This document shows positions 8,821 to 16,889 of a stretch of 64,000 nucleotides of DNA, in pieces. Positions within the stretch are counted from its first letter, which is position 1. Each line of letters starts with the position of its first letter. Position numbers and translations under genes: made by a program. The DNA lies in assembly GCA_016708845.1 (NCBI GenBank), contig JADJFB010000004.1, positions 62,001-126,000 of the forward strand, read 5' to 3'. The notes beneath the pieces are model-generated. The model worked only from the letters and a program-made list of their open reading frames with translations. It made no database searches and was not told where the DNA came from. Source of the stretch: Bacteroidota bacterium (GTDB lineage Bacteria; Bacteroidota; Bacteroidia; B-17B0; Aurantibacillaceae).

Positions 8821-9858
8821 CTATTGATTTAAGTATTTTGTGATGAGCTGTGGTAAGCCAAAGTTGTTTAAATCGGCCCGTTTTATCTTCGATAAGGTTT
8901 TATGTGTGAGTTCAGTCTTTATATCTAGTTCATAAAACGTAGCATACAAATGCTGATGCGATAATATGTGTTTTTTGGCTGGAATAACAGATTTTACTTT
9001 AAAGTTTGAAACTAATTTTTTAAGCGCTTTATCTTTAAATACTATCTCTGCTGGCTCTGGCGCAGCTGTTTCAATTAAATAAAACTCGTATAGATTTTGC
9101 CAAATATCTTTTTCGGTTCGTTTTTGAATGTAAACGTAATTCTTGTAATTGAAGATGAAGTAATGTAAGTACCTGTTTTTTATTTTTATTTTTTTATCCT
9201 TTACCGGTAGCTGTGCAACTGTTTTATTTTGAAAGGCCAAGCATTGTGCTTGCAATGGACATTCTTCACATTTTGGATTTTGTGGTCGGCACCATAAAGC
9301 TCCAAATTCCATGATGGCGCTATTGTGCAAGGCGGGTTGCTTTTTATTTAACAACTCATCTGCCAGTAAGTGAAAATCTTTTTTGCCTTGAGTAGAATTG
9401 ATAGGCGTATCTATATTAAATAAACGAGATAGCACTCTGTAAACATTTCCATCAACTACGGCATGAGGCAAGTTATATGCAAAAGATGCGACTGCCGCTG
9501 ACGTATAATCTCCAACACCTTTTAATGCTTTAATCGATTCATAAGTGTTTGGAAACTTTCCTTTATGATTTGATTTAATAGCTTTTGCCGCCGCATGCAA
9601 ATTTCTGGCTCTTGAATAATAACCTAAACCTTGCCAAAGTCGCATCACTTTATCTTCTGGTGCGTTTGCTAAATCAACAACCGTTGGAAACGTTTCTGTA
9701 AACTTTAAATAGTAATTTAAACCTTGAACAACTTGTGTTTGCTGTAAAATAATTTCTGATAACCAAATTTTATAAGGATCGCTAATATTACGCCAAGGCA
9801 AATCGCGTTTGTTTTTTTTGTACCAAGAAATTAGTTTATCAGAGATTGGTGCATTAAT
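8821..9858 (-). CDS. mutY: A/G-specific adenine glycosylase, no canonical start codon
   Basis: MutY removes adenine mispaired with 8-oxoguanine. The catalytic glutamate lies in SEIILQQTQV, the helix-hairpin-helix in LKGVGDYTSAAV, and the catalytic aspartate in AVVDGNVYRVLSRL. The iron-sulfur cluster is bound by four cysteines in CRPQNPKCEECPLQAQC. A NUDIX-like C-terminal domain reads the 8-oxoG strand. The conserved N-terminal helix (ISDKLISWYKKNKRDLPWR) is encoded upstream of the first TTG (9801), so the true start is further up. No ATG, GTG or TTG occurs in frame before the stop at 9883-9885. I use the ATT at 9856-9858. An ATG two frames away at 9852 would give MxPISDKL if one base were missing after it. 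Confidence 0.85.
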   Translation of the reverse strand: MNAPISDKLISWYKKNKRDLPWRNISDPYKIWLSEIILQQTQVVQGLNYYLKFTETFPTVVDLANAPEDKVMRLWQGLGYYSRARNLHAAAKAIKSNHKGKFPNTYESIKALKGVGDYTSAAVASFAYNLPHAVVDGNVYRVLSRLFNIDTPINSTQGKKDFHLLADELLNKKQPALHNSAIMEFGALWCRPQNPKCEECPLQAQCLAFQNKTVAQLPVKDKKIKIKNRYLHYFIFNYKNYVYIQKRTEKDIWQNLYEFYLIETAAPEPAEIVFKDKALKKLVSNFKVKSVIPAKKHILSHQHLYATFYELDIKTELTHKTLSKIKRADLNNFGLPQLITKYLNQ

Positions 9859-9860
9859 GA

Positions 9861-11635
9861 TTAGTCCTCTACAGCAAAAATTTTATTAATAGCGTCTATA
9901 TTTTTTTCTTTAATGATTTTACGCTTTAAACTCATTTTTGGCGTTAATTCTCCACCTTCAATGCTCCATTCTTTATTTAAAATCCCTACACGTTTTAATT
10001 GTTCATACGGTGCTAACGATTTATTCATCACTTTAACGTGATCGTTAATGAGTTTTTTTAATTCTTCGTGAGCACTCATTTCTTCGTTGTTAGTCCAAGT
10101 AATATTATGGTCTTTACAATACTCTTTAAAGTTAACAAATGAAGGAACGATAATAGCGGAGGCAAATTTTTGATTTTCGCCAACAACCATACTTTGTTCT
10201 ACAAAACGGCATTCTTTAATTTTGTTTTCAATCATTAAAGGAGCAATGTATTTCCCAGAGCTTGTTTTAAAAATTTCTTTTTTCTATCTGTAATTTTCAA
10301 GAAACGTCCTTCTATAAAAGTTCCTACATCTCCTGTGTGAAACCATCCTTCGCTGTCCATTACTTCGGCAGTAGCTTCTGGATTTTTGTAGTAACCCATC
10401 ATTAAATTAGGTCCTTTCACTAATATCTCTCCATCTTCTTCAGCAATTTTTACATCTACACCACTAATTACAGGGCCACAAGTTCCAATGCGGATATTAT
10501 CTTCTCCGTATCTATTTACACTTACAACCACACAGGTTTCTGTTAAGCCATAACCTTGTAAGCATACAATATTGGCACATAAAAAAATACGTTCTAATTT
10601 TGGATTTAATGCCGCCCCACCTGAGGCGATACAAACTAAATTGCCGCCAACTGCTTCGCGCCATTTACTAAATACAAGTTTATCGGCAATTTTATGTTGA
10701 ATTTTATACCACAAACTGTTTTTATTATTAAGCTCGTATGTATTGGCAATGCGCATACTCCAATCAAAAATTTTACGTTTAAAGCCTGTTAATTTTTCGC
10801 CAGTAGCGGTAATTTTTTCATACACGCGTTCAATCAGTCGAGGTACAGAAACAAATATCTGAGGTTTTATTTCTTTTAAATTATCGCCAATCGTTTCTAA
10901 ACCTTCGGCATAATAAATAGAAATACCTTTATATAAATATAAGGTGCTCACCATTCTTTCGTACACATGATTTAGAGGTAAAAAACTTAAAGCTTTCCAG
11001 GTGCTTTGAAATGGAGCAAATCCTTGGCAAGCTGTAACATTAGACACTAAATTATGATGCGTAATCATTACGCCCTTTGGAGTACCTGTTGTTCCTGATG
11101 TATAAAGGATAGTTAAAAGATTGCTTGGTAATATTGCTTTTTTTGTTTCAGCTAATTTTTGAGGGTTGGCGTTTTGCTCCCCTAATTTTATAAAATCAGC
11201 AAAAGACATGACGCCATCAATAGGATTAAAACTAATGATGTGTTTTACATTAGGAATTTCTTTTTCAATCGCAACTAATTTCGCATAAATGGATTTATCA
11301 GAAATAAAAATGGTGGTTACCTCTCCGTGATTTAATATAAATGTTAAATCCGTATTACTAATTGTTGGAAAAATTGGAACTGTTACAAGATTAGCTTGCT
11401 GACAACCGTAGTCGCAAAAGTTCCACTCAGGACGGTTGTTTGAAATAATGGCAACTTTATCTTTTTCGGTTAATCCAAGCGACATTAAGCCATAACTTAC
11501 AGAGTTAGTTTTGGTAATTAAATCGTCGCTGCTATATTTCCTCCATTGTTTGTTTTCTTTGGCAGATAAAACGTCTTCTTTTTTATAAGTTGTTTTATAT
11601 AATTCTAAAATGTCAAATACACGAGTAATTTCCAT
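9861..11635 (-). CDS. Long-chain fatty acid-CoA ligase (AMP-forming), one frameshift
   Basis: This acyl-CoA synthetase activates fatty acids via an acyl-adenylate. The AMP-binding P-loop (LYTSGTTGTPKGVMITH), the YGLTETC motif and GWFHTGDVG are intact. The frame breaks just after ITDRKKK, where the family reads KEIFKTSSGKYIAPL. Adding one base to the T6 run at 10278-10283 restores that text and joins it to IENKIKECRFVEQSMVVG, giving about 591 residues. The C-terminal catalytic lysine domain is therefore encoded but out of frame as written. I infer a homopolymer error. The protein is FadD15-like; chain length cannot be judged from sequence. Confidence 0.85.
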
Positions 11636-11722
11636 ATAATAGTTTAGTTTTTAGAAAGTAAAAATTAGTTGTTATTCAAAGATTATCAAATTAAAATGAA
11701 TATACAAATATGAGGCTAAAAA

Positions 11723-12199
11723 TTATTGCCCTATCAATTTAAGAATTTGATTTAAATACAATTCATCTGTTTTATCAAAGGTGGCATATTCATCACTGTC
11801 AATATCCAATACACCAATAATTTCATTTTTAGAATTATAGATTGGCAATACAATTTCTGATTTTGATAATGAGCTACAAGCAATGTGCCCTGGAAATTTG
11901 TCTACATCATCCACAATAATCACTTCATTGTTTTTCCATGCTGTTCCACAAACACCTTTTCCTAAATGGATGCGTGTACAAGCTACTGGCCCTTGAAATG
12001 GCGCTAGCACTAATTGATTATCTTTTACTAAATAAAACCCAACCCAAAAAAAATTGAATCCATATTTTAAGGCAGCGCAAATATTTGCCATATTGGCAAT
12101 AGCGTCTGTTTCCCCATCTATTAAAGCTTTTATTTGCGGAATAATTGACTGATATTTTTCCTCCTTAGTGTTTCCTTTAATTTGAAGATCTTCTGCCAT
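11723..12199 (-). CDS. GAF-domain free methionine-(R)-sulfoxide reductase
   Basis: The 158-residue single-GAF protein matches the fRMsr (YebR) family, which reduces free methionine-R-sulfoxide in the cytoplasm. The family's reactive cysteines are present in FQGPVACTRIHLGKGVCG and in HIACSSLSKSEIVLP. The C-terminal VLDIDSDEYATFD motif closes the GAF pocket. It is transcribed divergently from the phosphatase at 12297. The catalytic cysteines make the enzyme assignment better than a generic GAF sensor. Confidence 0.88.
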   Translation of the reverse strand: MAEDLQIKGNTKEEKYQSIIPQIKALIDGETDAIANMANICAALKYGFNFFWVGFYLVKDNQLVLAPFQGPVACTRIHLGKGVCGTAWKNNEVIIVDDVDKFPGHIACSSLSKSEIVLPIYNSKNEIIGVLDIDSDEYATFDKTDELYLNQILKLIGQ

Positions 12200-12247
12200 T
12201 GGTAATATATTGTTTTGTGGTTAAGTAAATTTGATTATTTTTATATA

Positions 12248-12255
12248 CAAATATA
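12248..12255 (-). promoter_or_regulatory. -7 box for the methionine sulfoxide reductase gene
   Basis: The minus strand reads TATATTTG, a perfect TAnnTTTG element, about 49 bases upstream of the ATG at 12199. Confidence 0.5.
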
Positions 12256-12296
12256 GTAGTAAATAGTTTGCTACATTTCTTAATTTTTACTGATTG

Positions 12297-13292
12297 ATGC
12301 TGTTAGAATTTATACAATTAAATATTGCTGTTTCTTATGAAATAGGTATAACTGAAATATTAATATTTTTTGCATTGATAGCTTTTGTTTTATTTAAACT
12401 AAGAGACAAACGTTTAAAAAAAGCGAAAAACGAGTTAGAGAGAGTTGTTGAAGAGCGCACGGCTGCTTTAAAGCATAAGGAACAAGAAGTAATGGATAGT
12501 ATTAGGTATGCCTTAAGAATTCAATTGTCTATTATTCCCACTCAACAACATGTAAAATCTCTTTTGCCAAAAAGTATGATTTATTATCGTCCAAAAGATA
12601 TTGTGAGCGGTGATTTTTATTGGGTAGATGAATCGGAAGACAAAGTGTTTTTTGCAGCGGTAGATTGCACAGGGCATGGCGGACAAGGAGCTATGATGAG
12701 TGTGATTGGATTAAAATTATTAAATCAAGCGGTTCAAGATAAAAAACTAAATGTTCCAGCAGATATTTTGCAGTACATTGATGCAGGGGTGAATGATACA
12801 TTACGTCAGTCTTATGATCCTAATGCTGTTAAAGATGGAATGGACTTAGCACTATGTAGTTTGGATTATAAAACACTAACCTTACAATATGCAGGAGTAT
12901 TTAATTCGTTGTGGCTTTTAAGAAAAAACATTTCTACTACATACAAAGTTAATTCGGATAGAGAGTTATTTTATGGAACAGACTTAATGGAAATTAAAGC
13001 GGATAAAAATTACATTGGCAATAATAAAGATGGTATTGCTGATATTTTTACAAATCATACGATTCAACTTCAAAAAGATGATTGTGTTTATATATTCACA
13101 GACGGCTACGCGGATCAATTTGGCGGACCAAAAGGCAAAAAGTTTAAATACAATAAATTTAAAGACATTTTAATTCAGTCGGCACATTTGCCTATCGATG
13201 ATCAGTATAATGCACTTAACAAAGCATTTTTAGATTGGAAAGGTAGTCAGGAACAAGTGGATGATGTATTAGTAATTGGAGTGAAGATTTAA
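12297..13292 (+). CDS. SpoIIE/RsbU-type PP2C phosphatase with N-terminal membrane segment
   Basis: The protein (331 residues) has one membrane span (about residues 17-38), a short coiled coil and a PP2C-like SpoIIE domain. Metal-binding aspartates appear in VSGDFYWVD, DCTGHGGQGAMMS, FTDGYADQFGG and DDVLVIG. Such phosphatases usually dephosphorylate anti-sigma-factor antagonists or other phosphoserine proteins; the partner is not visible here. The ATG at 12297 is preferred over the TTG one codon upstream. The stop codon overlaps the next start by one base (TAATG), so translation is probably coupled to the LigT-like gene. A paralogue with TPR repeats lies at 49413. Confidence 0.88.
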   Translation: MLLEFIQLNIAVSYEIGITEILIFFALIAFVLFKLRDKRLKKAKNELERVVEERTAALKHKEQEVMDSIRYALRIQLSIIPTQQHVKSLLPKSMIYYRPKDIVSGDFYWVDESEDKVFFAAVDCTGHGGQGAMMSVIGLKLLNQAVQDKKLNVPADILQYIDAGVNDTLRQSYDPNAVKDGMDLALCSLDYKTLTLQYAGVFNSLWLLRKNISTTYKVNSDRELFYGTDLMEIKADKNYIGNNKDGIADIFTNHTIQLQKDDCVYIFTDGYADQFGGPKGKKFKYNKFKDILIQSAHLPIDDQYNALNKAFLDWKGSQEQVDDVLVIGVKI

Positions 13293-13837
13293 TGTTACAA
13301 AAATATTTCATTGCCATAGTTCCTCCCGAACCCTTATTGTCTGATATTCAAAACATCAAGCAATCTATTTCTGATAATTACCAGTCAAAAGGAGCCTTGC
13401 GTTCTCCGGGACACATTACTCTTCACATGCCCTTTTCTTTTGATGAAAGTAAAGAGAATAAATTAATTGAATGCTTGAGCGAATTTCAATTCAAAACACA
13501 ATTTCCTATTTCCTTAAATAACTACGATTGTTTTGAGCCTCGCGTTATTTTTATTAATGTTCAAGAACAAACAGAATTATTTGATTTGCAAAAGCAATTG
13601 GTGAGTCATGTCAAACGTCATTTAAACATCTTTAATCAATCAGATGACATGCGGGGCTTTCATCCTCATATTACCATTGCTTTTAGAGATTTGAAAAAAG
13701 CAATATTCTATAAAGCTTGGGAAGAATATAAATCCAAATCATTTTCTGAAACATTTACATGTCATTCTTTCTCGCTACTAAAACATCAAAAAGAGGAGTG
13801 GGTAGTTTTAAAAGAGTTTAATAATCTTTTATCGTAA
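13292..13837 (+). CDS. 2'-5' RNA ligase / RNA 2',3'-cyclic phosphodiesterase family (LigT-like)
   Basis: The 181-residue protein has the two HxT/S-type motifs of the 2H phosphoesterase superfamily, HITLHMPF (about residue 43) and HPHITIAF (about residue 114). These enzymes hydrolyse or make 2',5' or cyclic phosphate bonds in RNA; the natural substrate is usually unknown. Its start overlaps the stop of the phosphatase gene by one base, which suggests translational coupling. The downstream channel gene is about 100 bases away. Confidence 0.85.
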   Translation: MLQKYFIAIVPPEPLLSDIQNIKQSISDNYQSKGALRSPGHITLHMPFSFDESKENKLIECLSEFQFKTQFPISLNNYDCFEPRVIFINVQEQTELFDLQKQLVSHVKRHLNIFNQSDDMRGFHPHITIAFRDLKKAIFYKAWEEYKSKSFSETFTCHSFSLLKHQKEEWVVLKEFNNLLS

Positions 13838-13935
13838 ATTGATTTAGTGGTATTTCTTTAAAGTTTAACCTTTAGTTTATTTGAAAATTCATATAAACTA
13901 CTATTTTTACAATACAATTTTAAATTTTTTATTTT

Positions 13936-15839
13936 ATGAAAAACCATCTTTTGGCGAAAAAACACGTTATTATTTTGAGAATACCATGTCAGCTGGTCCT
14001 GCTGGCGTTATTAAATGGCTTGCTATTTTTTCATTGTTTATGGTATTAATTTTAGGGCTTATTATTTTAGTATTCGGTATTAAGAGTACACCTGAGCCAG
14101 ATGCCGAAAATCTTGGATTTATTGAAGGTGCTTGGCAAAGTTTAATGGCTACATTAGATTCAGGTACCATGGGTGGAGATGAAGGATGGGCATTCAGAGC
14201 TGTTCGTTTTATTGCAACATTAGGAGGTATCTTTTTAATCTCTATTTTAATTGGTACCATTTCTTCTGGCATTGATGAAAAATTAGAAGAATTAAAAAAA
14301 GGTCGTTCACGTGTTTTAGAAACAAATCACACTTTGATATTGGGTTGGTCAGAAAAAGTATTTTCTATTATATTGGAAATTATCGAAGCAAACTCTAATC
14401 AAAAAAACCCAAGTATTGTGATTTTGGCTGATAGAGATAAAGTGGAAATGGAAGATGAGATTAGAAGTAAAATCGAAAGTCTAAAAAACACGAAAGTTAT
14501 TATCAGAAGTGGAAGTCCTTTAGAATCTTCGGATATTGCTGTGGTGAGTCCTAATGAAGCGCGCTCAATTATTGTTTTAGCTAACGAAGAAGCAAATGCA
14601 GATACGTATGTGATTAAATCTGTTTTAGCATTAACAAACGGAAAAAGCAGAAAAAAAGAAGCATTCAATATTGTTGCTGAAATCAAAGATCCAAAGAATA
14701 TGGAAGCGGCCGAATTAGTTGGGAACGATGAAACCGTTTTTGTATTATCAGCCGATTTAATTTCACGTATTACAGCTCAAACCTGTCGCCAATCTGGATT
14801 AAGTGTGGTGTATAGCGAATTATTACAATTTGAGGGCGATGAAATTTACTTTCAAGCAGAACCAAAATTGGCAGGTAAAACCTATAAAGACACTTTGTTT
14901 GCTTACGATAAATCAACGGTGATTGGGATTTTAACGAAGGATGAAAAAGCCTTAATTAATCCGCCAATGGATACTGTTTTTAACGCAGGTGATTCAGTAA
15001 TTGCTATTTCTGAAGATGATGATACAGTGGTTTTAAGTGGCAAAACTAAATTTGATATTCAAGAAAACTTTTTTAATAGAATGGCAGATAAGCCAGCGAG
15101 CATTGAGCGTACTTTAATATTAGGATGGAATGCGAGAGGAACAAGAATTATTGAAGAGTTAGATAATTACGTTGCAGCAGGTTCGGAAGTAATGATTGTA
15201 GCAGATGGAGTTGATATGGCGGATGATTTGGCAGATTTAAAGCAATCACTTTCTAAAATCAAAATCGTTTATCAAAAAGGAGATATTAACGATAAAACGA
15301 CTTTAGTAAATTTAAAAACAGAAATTTACGATCATATCATTTTATTAAGCTACACAGATATTGATGTACAGGAAAGTGATGCAAAAACATTAATCTGTTT
15401 ATTACACTTACGCAACTTAAGCGAAAAAGCGGATAAAGATTATAGCATTGTATCTGAAATGTTAGATATCAGAAATAGAGAGTTAGGAGTTGTTGCTAAA
15501 GCAGATGACTTTATTGTTGGCGATAACTTAATTAGTTTAATGCTTAGTCAGTTAAGTGAAAACAAAGATCTGAAAAAAGTATACGATGTATTATTTGAAG
15601 CCGAAGGTTCTGAAATTTATTTAAAACCAGTGAGCCGATATGTAAAAACTGGACAGCCAGTTAATTTTTATACCGTATTAGAAAGTGCTGCTCAATTAAA
15701 TGAAACAGCTATTGGTTACAGAATTTCTTCTTTAAGTTCAGATTCGGATAAGCATTTTGGAGTGGCATTAAATCCTCATAAAGCTAACACAGTAAAATTT
15801 AGTGAAGAAGATTTTATTATTGTTGTGGCGGAAGATTAG
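13936..15839 (+). CDS. CASTOR/POLLUX-type ion channel with TrkA-N-like domains; start frameshifted
   Basis: The protein (about 635 residues) has two membrane spans (IKWLAIFSLFMVLILGLIIL and FIATLGGIFLISILIGTISS) around a pore-like loop. Two cytoplasmic Rossmann/RCK-like modules follow, each opening with the family's ILGW motif (LILGWSEKVFSI and LILGWNARGTRI). This is the layout of plant CASTOR/POLLUX and their bacterial relatives, which are probably gated cation channels. As written, the frame opens only with TTG at 13881. Adding one A to the A5 run at 13939-13943 gives an ATG start at 13936 and a natural N-terminus, MKKPSFGEKTRYYFEN. I take that as the true start. Confidence 0.85.
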
Positions 15840-15855
15840 TTTCTCATTTTTTGAT

Positions 15856-15981
15856 AGGAACGCTTATGAAATGGTCCCGATAGTTATCGGGAAGACAGAT
15901 TTACACAGATTGAAAAATTCATGCAGATTGACTAATAAAAAATCTGTGCAAATCAGCTTTATCCGTCCGATTCGTGTTCCT
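15856..15981. repeat. Dispersed repeat family B, copy 1
   Basis: The block opens with AGGAACG, contains ACAGATTTACACAGATT and AATCTGTGCAAATCAG, and ends with CGTGTTCCT, so the ends are inverted. Copies lie at 33994-34106 and 38847-38950. This copy also carries a separate perfect palindrome, CCCGATAGTTATCGGG (15876-15891). It fills the space after the channel gene and before the terminator shared with clpP. Confidence 0.8.
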
Positions 15982-16034
15982 GTTTTCTAATCATAATCAT
16001 CTTTGTTATCAGTGTTCTATTAACTAAAAAACAA

Positions 16035-16068
16035 AAAAGCCCGCTTATCTTTCGATAGCGGGCCTTTT
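16035..16068. terminator. Bidirectional terminator between channel gene and clpP
   Basis: AAGCCCGCTTATC pairs with GATAGCGGGCCTT, with one bulge. It is flanked by A-rich sequence on the left and T-rich sequence on the right, so it can act on both strands. Confidence 0.8.
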
Positions 16069-16086
16069 AATTTAATAAAGAAAGGA

Positions 16087-16767
16087 TTATTTTTTCATTA
16101 ATACTTCGTCAATCATACCGTAGTCTTTTGCCTCTTGAGCAATCATCCAGTAATCACGATCACTATCTGCCCAAACTTTCTCATAAGTTTGTCCGCTGTG
16201 CAATGCGATGATCTCATATAATTCCTTTTTCAATTTCTGGATCTCACGAGCTGTAATTTCGATATCAGATGCTTGTCCTTCAGCTCCACCTAATGGTTGG
16301 TGAATCATTACACGTGCATGTTTTAAAGCAGCACGTTTTCCTTTAGCACCAGCGCACTGTAATACAGCACCCATACTTGCAGCCATACCTGTACAAATTG
16401 TAGCTACATCTGGTTTAATAATTTGCATGGTATCATAAATACCTAAACCAGCATATACGGATCCGCCTGGAGAGTTTAAGTAAATTTGGATGTCTTTTTT
16501 CGGATCTACTGATTCTAAGAATAATAATTGAGCTTGAACGATATTAGCAACTTGGTCGTTGATACCAGTTCCTAAGAAAATAATACGGTCCATCATTAAA
16601 CGAGAGAATACATCCAGAACCGAAACGTTCAATTGTCTTTCTTCAATAATATTTGGAGTTAAGTTTCTAATTCCAGGAGTAATAGCAGATACATAACTAT
16701 CGTAAGTTAAGCTATTGATGCCAACATGTTTAGTGGCGTATTTTTTAAATTCATTTTGATCAAACAT
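16087..16767 (-). CDS. clpP: ATP-dependent Clp protease proteolytic subunit
   Basis: ClpP forms the tetradecameric serine-protease barrel that works with ClpX or ClpA. The catalytic serine is in CTGMAASMGAVL, the histidine in MIHQPLGG and the aspartate in DSDRDYWM. The 226-residue length includes an N-terminal extension of about 30 residues typical of Bacteroidota ClpP. The gene stands alone here, with a good promoter upstream; neither tig nor clpX is adjacent on the side that is visible. Confidence 0.96.
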   Translation of the reverse strand: MFDQNEFKKYATKHVGINSLTYDSYVSAITPGIRNLTPNIIEERQLNVSVLDVFSRLMMDRIIFLGTGINDQVANIVQAQLLFLESVDPKKDIQIYLNSPGGSVYAGLGIYDTMQIIKPDVATICTGMAASMGAVLQCAGAKGKRAALKHARVMIHQPLGGAEGQASDIEITAREIQKLKKELYEIIALHSGQTYEKVWADSDRDYWMIAQEAKDYGMIDEVLMKK

Positions 16768-16791
16768 AATCTGAGGGTTTTAGTTGTTAAA

Positions 16792-16822
16792 CAAATATAC
16801 TTGTTGGATTGGGTAAAGCCAA
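16792..16822 (-). promoter_or_regulatory. clpP promoter (Bacteroidota sigma-A type)
   Basis: The minus strand has TTG at 16822-16820, a 20-base spacer, and TATATTTG at 16799-16792. This matches the TTG-N19/21-TAnnTTTG consensus. The ATG lies 24 bases downstream. Confidence 0.75.
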
Positions 16823-16889
16823 ATGAATGCCAAAAAGTTTTTAACGTCAATTCGTCAGTAAAGATTATAAAAATGTAAAGGGTTAATTG

